Made by a program: the position numbers and the translations under genes
The notes under the pieces: generated by a model
What the model saw: only the letters and a program-made list of their open reading frames with translations
Database searches by the model: none
Told to the model about the DNA's origin: nothing
DNA from: Lunularia cruciata
Taxonomy: Eukaryota; Streptophyta; Marchantiopsida; Lunulariales; Lunulariaceae
Assembly: GCA_948567375.1 (NCBI GenBank)
Contig: OX419761.1
Coordinates: 7,504,501 to 7,568,500, forward strand
Direction: 5' to 3'
DNA length: 64,000 bases
Part shown: piece after piece, positions 56,407 through 64,000 of the stretch
Layout of the letters: each line of letters begins with the position of its first letter
How positions within the stretch are numbered: position 1 is the stretch's first letter

Positions 56407-58851
56407 CTAATCTGAAATTCCACTAGTGGGTAATCTATCTAACTCTTCATCTCTCGACCCACTCTTCTCTAATGTCTCCACTCGTAACTCCGAAGACATT
56501 TGTACTCCTATGTTATCTACTTCGGGTTTTGCTCTAACATCTTTCCGAAGCTTTTCTATCTCTATTTTCACTAAATCTAATCTAATCGCAATATTACCTT
56601 CTAACTCTAAGATCTTTCTGTCTACACGAGTTCTGAGACTAATTAACAAGGCATTCATATCTATATCCTTTGCCTGTCTTTGCCTTGTCTCCTACACCAA
56701 CAACTTCAACTCGTGCAGCCTCCTCTCTTCAATCCAAATGCTGGCCTCTGTATTTAACATTGCATTCATTTGGAGGACTATCTCCTTCAATGGCTCCAAT
56801 CTTGTTTTTCTCTCACATTCACAATCTGTGAGCCAATCCTCTCGGTACATTGCCAACTCCACCTCAAACTCGGCTTTCATCGACTCCTTCTCCTTCTCCT
56901 TTTGGACAACCTTCTCCTCTTGATTATGAAGTAACTCTTGTAATCGGTCTTCTTCTCTGTATTGTGCCGCCAACTCTCGTTGCCAGAGTTGCTTCTTCTC
57001 CTTGACACTCTCCATCACCCTATCAAGCTCCTGATCCTTTCCAGCTACTCTCGCCATAGCATGGATTACCTCTACTCTTGAATCAGCAAATTGTTGCTTC
57101 AAGATCTCATACTCAGCTACTTGTCTCTCCCTTGCTATGTCACTCTTCTTCACAAGATCCTCTTGATAACTCACTTCTCTCTTCAGGTCTTCAATTAACT
57201 GACTTCTCACCATTGCCTCCGCTCGCAGCACTTCCCTTTCCTCCTCACCTCGGGTTATACTCTTCTTCAACTCCGAGTTTTCTTCTTCTAATCTGGTCAA
57301 TACCTGCAATACAATCTTTACTTCCGGACAAGTCTACTGCATCTCCTTCTTCTTGTACTCTAGCTTTACCAGTAGAGGACATACCACATCCCACAGGTAC
57401 TCCACACCATTGCTTGGGGTTACTTCTTCTTGTGTGGCCACTTCTCTTTGTACTTCGTGTTCATCCGATACTCGCTTTCTTTTCTGTAGTCTTTGTATTG
57501 GAATCGACGCCTCACTTCCCAAGCTTTCACTTACCTCTTCTTTTGCCTTACTTGGCCCCGCTTCACACTTTGCCTTACGTCTTGAGCAAACTCCTCTTTG
57601 CATTGCGATCTTCTTCTCTTTGGGCACAATTACTTTGTCTTCCAACTGTGTATTATCTTTGGCTTCAATTTCTGCTTGCACTTCTTCGTATTCTTCAGCT
57701 GCTGGTGCCGATGTCATTTCTCCCCCTTCATCACTATTGCTACTTGTATCTCCACTTTGCAGCGTTAGCTCAGGCTCCTCCTCTTGTTCCGAGTCTTCAG
57801 TCTTGAGCTCGGCATCACCTTTTGAGTCTTGGTCCTCCGACTCGATTACCACCATACCTCGCCTTGGGTTGCCTTTCCGTGTCTTCCAACCTTTCTTCAT
57901 ATCTTTGGCGTCACCTTGCCGACTCCTCTTCTTTGTATTTGGGGTACTCACTAAGACCTCTACGTTGTTCCTTGTCTTCGTGTAGTAGTCATTGGTGCTC
58001 CTGATCTACAAGATGTATTGCTGCTCCTTGACGTCGACTTCCTTTCGCAAGTCAGGATGGAAGTGCGACACCATCCGAGTCCGCTCCGCCAAGTTCAGCA
58101 AATTGAGCCCAAGGTAGAAATGTGCTGCAAACGGCACAATGTAGTGTGGAGGCGACTTATCCCGCAAATTCCACACCATCTGCCTCGTTCTCCCGTGGAA
58201 ACACCTCGCCCAATTGATTGGTTCTCCTACGAGTAGCTTGTGAAAGAACACCGCTTGGTGTTTCATCACATAAGTGGTTCTCTCCGGCGTCAGGACGGCC
58301 ATCAGTGCACTCACAATTCCTCTCTTCACAGGGTCTTTGTAGCTCTCAACCTTGTACCCATTCTTTGTCCGCTTTGACGAGAAGGCATCTCTCACCTCTT
58401 GGGTCTCTTGAGCTATCTCTCCCTTTCCCAAGAATGTGGCCCCCTGCTCCGAGCTTGCTTCCTTCCCGAGTACGAGTCTCCAATTTGACTCAGTCTAGCG
58501 AGCCGAATTTCCTCTCTTCCCTTCTTCCTTGGGTCCATCAAGACACTTGCTCTTGATGATTTTTGTCATGAAACCTAGAAAGCTCACATTCCAGTTCCAT
58601 GCCAGAAACGTGATCCGAAGTCGGCTCAAGACTTTGATCCTATCTATTACACTTAACCTCCAAATCGCATGATTTCTCACTATGAATTCAGAGTTCTTCT
58701 TTCCTCCTCCCATCTCTTCTGTCTTCTCACTATCTCTCAATTTCACTCTCGCAATTTCTCCCTTACGCACTAATGCGATTCCAACTCTATTTCCCTTCCC
58801 ACAATCACTTGCAAGACGACTTCTCAACAGCAAAGGAAAATTACTCCACAT
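56407..58851 (-). pseudogene. LTR-encoded coiled-coil protein, 815-codon frame
   Basis: One minus-strand reading frame with no frameshift spans 58851 to 56407, broken only by four internal stops (near 58493, 58004, 57332 and 56690). Each stop codon position reads a sense codon in at least one other copy. Domains in order: a globular N-terminal third (KKNSEFIVRNHAI, FLAWNWNVSFLGFMTKIIKS, VRDAFSSKRTKNGYKVESYK, HYIVPFAAHFYLGLNLLN); a charged middle with basic (KKRSRQ) and acidic (DSEQEEEPELT) patches; and a C-terminal coiled coil of about 250 residues (MYREDWLTDCECERKTRLEP inside it). The first ATG lies 20 nt after the TATA box, so Met47 (MGGGKKNSE, 58713) may be the real start. Function unknown. 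A DNA- or RNA-binding or Gag-like accessory role is a guess. Confidence 0.8.
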
Positions 58852-58870
58852 TTTGTCATTGCAAGTTCAA

Positions 58871-58878
58871 TTTTTATA
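58871..58878 (-). promoter_or_regulatory. TATA box in element E 5' LTR
   Basis: The minus strand reads TATAAAAA (context CTCTATAAAAATTG), conserved in the solo LTR at 17501-17508. It lies about 390 bp into the LTR on the element strand, a usual U3 length, with the LTR ORF immediately downstream. Confidence 0.55.
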
Positions 58879-59270
58879 GAGTTGCGCTTCTTTGTCTTTC
58901 TTCACTTTGAGTTTCTACCAGGAAACCACACCTTCTGCATGCACTTGTCACTGTCAATCAACCTTTGTGCGTATGGGCCGCTGGTTTTTGAACGGTCCCT
59001 TCTTGAATTTCTCGCCCTGACGAAAGGTTGTTAGACTGTCTTCACCTCGGGTTGAGCTCCCTCCGATACAAAGACAATTTACTTTGGGTTGTATGTTGAC
59101 AGGGCATTTCTGAGTACTTCGCCTTATGACCCGAAGTCATTTTACTTCAAGTTTCATCCCGAAGACTCTTTTCTTTCCCTTCTTTGGCCATACAGGCACA
59201 ATCCAACTTCTCTTTACACTTCTTCTTCATTATTTTGAAAAAAACAAAAAAATCTGGGCACCACACTTTC

Positions 59271-59511
59271 AAAGAAGGTGATTAGGTAATGTTGTTTGAT
59301 TCCATTCAATTCAAGGGAGTGCAAACAAAGTATTTGCCTAAGTACTTTGGACCTTTCATAGTGGAAAGGTGTGGGGCAATAACACCTATGATCTCAAGGA
59401 GTTGGGAGGAAGACACTTTGATAAATTAACCATGATAAGTTGAAGGTATATCATAAAGGGTAGAAAGACCTTCACTTTGAGGACAAAGTGAAAACTTAGT
59501 CCGGGGGTAAA
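59271..59511 (+). pseudogene. Element C integrase C-terminus and purine tract
   Basis: Continues C's integrase after element E, aligning with B 41486-41730. Short readable pieces match B's end (FGPFIVE, NYDLKELGG). The sequence ends in ccgggggtaaa at 59501-59511, the polypurine tract before the 3' LTR. Confidence 0.85.
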
Positions 59512-60185
59512 TGTAACACCCATTTGTGCATGTGTATGGTATTGTGATGTTTTGCTTGGTATTACAAGTGCTTGAGAGATATTATTTATATAGAGATAAA
59601 GGATGGTTCTACATTAGTCATGATTAGCTAAAGTTAGTCATAGTTGAGATAGTGGGGACCTTACTTTAGAGGAAGTGGAAAAGATGAGCACCATTATTTT
59701 GGATTCTAGTTTTTTCACTTGGTATTATTCCTGGGTGTTTGGCTTTGGTAAAAGAGTTGAGAACTATTGTTTTGGATTCTTCTATAGTCCAAGGATAGCC
59801 CATGTAAAGGAATCCTTGACTCAATGGTTGGGTCAAGATAAGATCACATGCTTGATGGAATATGCCCATGTGGATGGATATTCATTTATATTTTTTAACT
59901 TTACTTGACTTTTAGCTTAGTAGCTTGAGTTATTGTGATAAATAGTAACTTTAGTGTGTTACTATTTTACAAGTATATAAACAAGGAATGAGGAGGTACT
60001 CATCATCCTTTCATTTGCAACTATCTCTCTCTCATTGAGTTCTCTAGTGAGCAATGTTTTGAGTCTTGGAGTGCTAGTCTTAGAGGAGTATGGTGGAGTT
60101 CGGGTTCTTTGCCTTCTTAGTCCATGGTGCACTACCATAATAACCATCAAAGATTCACCCTAAGTGAGAAACAAGCCGGCTCACA
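59512..60185 (+). repeat. Element C 3' LTR
   Basis: 674 bp, tgtaacaccc to gccggctcaca, partner of 33716-34408. TATA box tatataaa is at 59974-59981. Confidence 0.88.
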
Positions 60186-60390
60186 AGTCACTTTTCATAT
60201 TTGTAGAATCAAACAAGTATTAGCTGTTGTTTGTTCATACTACCTGTCCACATGTGTGGGATGTGATTGCTCACATTAGGTATACCTACAAAACATTCTT
60301 AATGGTTGAGCATCAACTTAAATAATCAAGGAAGGCTGGTCACTTTTCATGTTTGTAGAATCAGACCAGTATTAGTTGTAGGCAAAAAAG
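60186..60390 (+). repeat. Short direct repeat beside element C
   Basis: The block gtcacttttcatatttgtag plus aatcaaacaagtattagct (60187-60227) recurs at about 60339-60380 with few changes, some 150 bp apart. The first copy touches the end of element C. Its origin is unknown. Confidence 0.6.
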
Positions 60391-62599
60391 AATTTTTCTC
60401 ACCTTTGGCAAGAAATTATTAAGATTTCTAGAAAAGAATAGATTGTTGTATGAAGTACAATTGCAAGGAATGAAGGAGAGAGAAATAGTGGCAGCACCTC
60501 AAGCACCTATGAGTAGCAAGAAAGTGCCCAAATATATCATCAATGCTGCAAGATCAACCAAGCGGTCACTTCAATCGTAGGCAAGAGTTTCTTTGTAGCA
60601 AGAAGGTGAAATTCTTGCTTTGGAATTCAGAGTTGAATGATCATTCAAAGTTGCATGAGATAAGAGACAAAAGGGATCCAAGGACAAAGAACTTAAGAAT
60701 GAATCTCTATGCTTGGATAGAGGAATACTAGCAAATATTGTTGGGGCCAAAAATTCTCCCCCCAAATGCCATGACCTTGGACTCAACATGGACCCACCTA
60801 GACTCAAGCATGGAAGCACAATTTAGGGCAATGTTTAAAGATAACAAGACCAACAATGGTTGGGCAATGTCCAGGTACAAAAATCCTGCTTGAAGCATTC
60901 TAGCTGAGTTCATGATGAAGTATTCAAGTCCAAGAGAACAACGTACTTAAACAACGAAGAAATCTTCTTTGAGTACCTATAAAAAGGATGGCTTGTGAAC
61001 TAGGCAACCATGTGTTTAGTGGCAAACACACAAGTTGGCCGGAGATATAAATGAAGGAGGGATCACCTTGCTATCTTCCTTTGTCATTAATTTTTAGTTG
61101 AGAATGGATCTCTCAACCCATCTAAGAAGGGGTGCTTAGATCATTACTTCCCTAATGCTCAACATTTGGAAGCAGGGAAGCATTGTAACAATTTGACATA
61201 GGATGCAGCCGGACTCATGGAATAAGGAGCAGCTCTAGAGAAGAAGTTGCAAGGAGATAAGAAGGTAGGACAAAAAGAAGCTTAATGCAACAAAAAAGAA
61301 TATCATTGAGCACAATTTTATTAGCAGGTGATGACTCATAAAGAAGAGAATGACACTCGAAATGGAGAGGTTGAAAAGACAAAGGTGATCCTTGTCATTG
61401 CAAAAGTGACACATCAAGAGGAGAAACAAGTAGTAGAAGTGCAGGTTAAGAAGCTTGTAGAGAAGATAAAAGGGAAGGAACAAGAACAAGCTTAAGATCA
61501 CATGGTCATTTAAGAAGAAGTTCTAGAGGGAGTTGCAAAAGGTCCAAACATAGAGAATTAGATTTGAACTTAGAGAATACCACGATCTTGGCACAGATGA
61601 AGATGGCATGGGATCAGTTGGTGGGGATTGAAGATGGAGCAACAAAGTCCTCCTTTGAGAAGTTGAAGTCACGGGAGTCAAGATCCCAATTGCATCCTTT
61701 GATGGTAAATGTCTATATAAACAAGCTATTGCAAAAGATGTCCCACAAGCTTTACAAGCACACCTCAAAGAAATTTGAGAATTCCACCAAGGCACTACTA
61801 GAGCCAATTCCAAAGTATTGTGATAGGATTGACTTGCTCATTAGGGTTTGTAAGTGTGAGGAATAGTTTTAAGAAAAAGAGAACTCTAGCCATAAGGTAA
61901 AATAATAGAAATATGTTAAATGTACAATAGACTTTGGCCTAGAACTACCTTTGGCCTTAAAGAGGTCTTCATCCCAAAAAACCTAAGGCTATAAATTTTA
62001 GACTTAGCACAATCTTTTGGCCAAAGAACTTTTAACTCATTTAAAGACAAATAAGTGGAAGAATGCAAGTTCATCCTTACTCATGTAAAGATAAACTAAG
62101 TAGTGGTGGATGCACAAGCAATTCTTAATTGTGCATTAGGATAAGAGAAGGTAAGATTAACAATGAGTGATGTAGGTGTAATTTGAATATTACCAACAAT
62201 CCTTAACCATTTATTACCTTCTTTGAGAAGTAATAAATTATATATGAGTTGCAACCAAATGTAAATTTGTTTTCTTTCTCATAATCAAAATTCTCAAATG
62301 CAAGGACCTTCACAATATTTACTACTAAATCACCTACTCTTTGCATTGTTAATTGCATGCTTGGTTGAGTAGCTGTGAGGAATGTTGCAATAAGAATGTG
62401 TGTTTCAGTACTTCCTCTAGAGGTTTGCATTGTATCTTTGACATATGAAATAACAGGAAAATGGAAGGAAAGTTTCTAATAATACTAGAGCATTGGAAGT
62501 ACCACTAACTAGCAAAGCCAAGTAGATAGTCAAGTGCAAAATTTTATTAGGATTGCACCTTCTAAGAAAGGTAGTGTATAATCAAGTTATATCATCAAA
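60391..62599. other. Unrecognised stretch, decayed repeat likely
   Basis: No recognisable RT, integrase, host domain or RNA gene. The longest plus-strand frame of note is 61564-61866 (100 aa, Lys-rich and helical, with SSFEKLKSRES and LLQKMSHKLYKHTSKKFENS), preceded at 61330-61495 by a Lys/Glu-rich, coiled-coil-like but broken stretch. This composition resembles repeat H at 22902-24848, so it may be its 5' coding part. I cannot name it. Confidence 0.35.
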
Positions 62600-64000
62600 G
62601 TGATAAGACCTTCATGAACAAACCAAGCTTCAAGGTGAAGTGACCTTTGGGATTAACTTGACCTTTGGGGAAAAAATTCTCTTTTGGGAAAAGAGACCTT
62701 TGTGTGAAGTGAACTATCACTTCAAGGGCTTATATAAACTAGATCTTTTGTGAGAGTGATTATTACTTTCTTTTCTCCTATAGTGCACCAGAGTAGGTGG
62801 CACTACCCTCTTTTGGGAGTTGTTCTTGTCCAAGAGGTTTGACAAGCAATAACAAACAAACTATGATATTGTGACATTGTTGCTTCACTTGTAGTAATTT
62901 CCAACCTATATCCTCAAAGGAATAATCTATTCTTACCATTTATACTAATAGTACATCAACATTGGCTCGTCATAGCTGCTACAATTGCTCATCCTTTTGC
63001 TTTTTGCCTCCAAAACATGAAGGTACAGGAGTTGACCAAATCCAGTGAAAATTCTTGCAAGGAGGTGGAGGGGCTGAAATTGTCCCCGGTTGGCAATGGA
63101 AGCAGTTGTCTCAACCCTATAGAAGGATAAGAGTAGTTGGGAAGAAGGTAGAAAAATCCAAGAAGGAGAATTAGCTATAAGTGAGCTAACTAGTGAGAAG
63201 GTTTGATATCAAAAGATCTCCTTCATTGTAAGGAGAAGAGGCAAGAAGAGCAAGTGGAAGTTGAAGCTCAACAAAAATCCCAAAACAACATCATGGTCCA
63301 CAAATTGGAGTAGAGAGTACGCCAACTAATCATGTTCATCAACCATAACAAGTTGGAGATGCCCATAGATGACAAGGACTCTAAAGCCAAGGAAGATGAG
63401 GAGAACAAGGAAAAAAAATTGAAGGGTCTACAAATGGTGGACCTTGAAGAGAAGGCCTTGGAGATGATAGAGCAGGAGCACTAAGTAAAAGGAGCCTTGT
63501 AGGAGGCAGATCTCTTGCCTATAGTTCAACTCGGCCTACCACCTCTTCAAGTGTAGGAAAAAAATACAAGTTCTCTCCCAAGAAGAAGGCGAGAAGTAGC
63601 CCAATCCAAGATAAGGATATGGGAATCTATGTAATACCAATAGGTAGACATATTATCTAGAGGTGAAAATTGGCTTAGTAACATTTGAAAGGATATTATA
63701 TATGATAGACTAAGTAGATTAGATTAAGGTATCACCAAAGAGTACTTCTACTAATAGGGTAGAAGCCAAAAATAGCCTAAATACTTTAGAGCCAATTTTG
63801 AAGGCCAAAATGGAAAAAATGGACAAATCAAGCCTTGAAAATGTGCACACTATGTCCCTTTGGATGCTATATGGTTGGCCTTCTCTCCCACCCTGTTTGT
63901 CTCATTGAGAGCTTTCCAATGGTACTTCACCTATGCAATTTTGAGATTCTTACAAGAATATTTTCTAAAGATTCCCTCTAGTCAAAGCTTGTTTGACCAA
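62600..64000 (+). repeat. Repeat H (plus copy, runs off the window)
   Basis: About 62640-62800 matches the reverse complement of 33480-33690, and 63660-63830 matches the reverse complement of about 24300-24450 (shared blocks ggtatcaccaaagagtactt and ctaatagggtagaagcc). A charged, broken frame at about 63290-63480 (DDKDSKAKEDEENKEKKLKG) looks coiled-coil-like. No known domain was found. The right end lies beyond 64000. Confidence 0.45.

Larger units (their letters stand above)
47835..59265 (-). mobile_element. Element E: Ty3/gypsy with giant ORF-bearing LTRs
   Basis: A minus-strand element flanked by perfect duplications ctttc at 47830-47834 and 59266-59270. LTR ends are TGTGGTGCC and TTGTCACA. 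The 5' LTR (55486-59265) is 3780 bp and the 3' LTR (47835-49338) 1504 bp because of an internal deletion. The internal part (49339-55485) holds, in minus order, a primer site of tRNA-Asp type, gag with zinc knuckles, protease, RT with one RNase H, integrase without chromodomain, and a clear purine tract. This places it with the non-chromodomain (Athila/Tat-type, OTA) gypsy elements, but no env-like ORF follows the integrase. Frames are partly open, so it is younger than C. Confidence 0.95.
55486..59265 (-). repeat. Element E 5' LTR, 3.8 kb
   Basis: Starts tgtgacaacccgg at 55486 and ends gggcaccaca at 59265; on the element strand it reads TGTGGTGCCC to TTGTCACA. The same ends and the same internal sequence occur in the solo LTR at 11444-19726 with its own target duplication, so the whole 3.8 kb is true LTR and not a later insertion. 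On the element strand the first 390 bp precede a TATA box, so most of the LTR would be transcribed. It includes the reading frame at 56407-58851. Confidence 0.92.
33716..60185 (+). mobile_element. Element C: Ty3/gypsy, family F, split by B and E
   Basis: Outer LTRs are at 33716-34408 and 59512-60185. Its leader is cut at 34614/42423 by element B and its integrase at 47834/59266 by element E. Joining the pieces in order gives primer site, leader, gag, protease, RT, integrase, purine tract and LTR. C's sequence resumes exactly on both sides of each insertion, with 4-bp gtac and 5-bp ctttc duplications. No clear target duplication flanks C itself (tgtac on the left, agtca on the right). It is older than both inserted elements and strongly decayed. 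Confidence 0.88.

Noticed and set aside
57078-57985. Plus-strand open frames of 242 and 210 aa in the element E LTR
   Set aside because: They are antisense to the LTR ORF and made of Ser/Leu-rich mirror translation of a Glu/Lys-rich coiled coil. The sense frame is the one conserved with differing stops.
55486-59265. A gene or transposon inserted into an ordinary 1.5-kb LTR of element E
   Set aside because: The solo LTR at 11444-19726 has the same extra sequence in the same place between the same ends, and the short LTR has a duplicated filler at its break. The short one is the deleted form.

Overview
The window is nuclear DNA from a vascular plant with a large, repeat-dominated genome. A gymnosperm or other non-angiosperm is my best guess. 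The basis is the dense nesting of plant Ty3/gypsy LTR retrotransposons, the tRNA-iMet and tRNA-Asp type primer sites, and one element type (family G) that resembles algal and early-plant elements rather than the usual angiosperm families. The exact taxon cannot be read from the sequence. I support no ordinary host gene, rRNA, tRNA or CRISPR array; almost everything after about 4 kb is transposon-derived and mostly decayed.

Layout. 1-4050: unrecognised flank, CpG-richer up to about 2950, then AT-rich. 4055-6357: truncated family-G element (LTR remnant and gag). 6358-22901: element A (family F, minus strand). A carries in its gag a solo LTR of family E (11444-19726, target duplication gagcc), and that solo LTR carries a complete chromovirus D (11541-17206, minus strand, target duplication aaaag). 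22902-24848: decayed coiled-coil-coding repeat H. 25183-25420: 30-bp minisatellite. 25545-33329: second family-G element, with gag, protease, a cytosine-C5 methyltransferase-like domain, then two LTR scraps where RT/RNase H should be, then integrase, a PHD finger, a polypurine tract and an LTR. 33716-60185: element C (family F, plus strand). It is split by sister element B (34615-42422, target duplication gtac) and by element E (47835-59265, minus strand, target duplication ctttc). 60186-64000: unrecognised sequence and another H copy.

Three things stand out. (1) Family G joins a DNA-methyltransferase-like domain (PCQ, ENI and other motifs in one frame) with a perfect C4HC3 PHD finger after the integrase: a possible chromatin writer plus reader in one retrotransposon. 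(2) Family E has LTRs of up to 3.8 kb containing an 815-codon reading frame. The frame starts just downstream of a TATA box and is preserved in independent copies whose stops fall at different places, so the intact ancestor probably made an LTR-encoded coiled-coil protein. (3) The LTRs of chromovirus D carry perfect heat-shock elements upstream of the TATA box, a likely stress-responsive promoter.

Within each element the genes follow retrotransposon logic: gag (capsid, zinc knuckle), protease, RT/RNase H and integrase, copied between LTRs from a tRNA primer site to a polypurine tract. All copies carry stops, frameshifts or lost catalytic residues, so none looks autonomous now. B keeps the longest intact frame (664-aa gag-protease).
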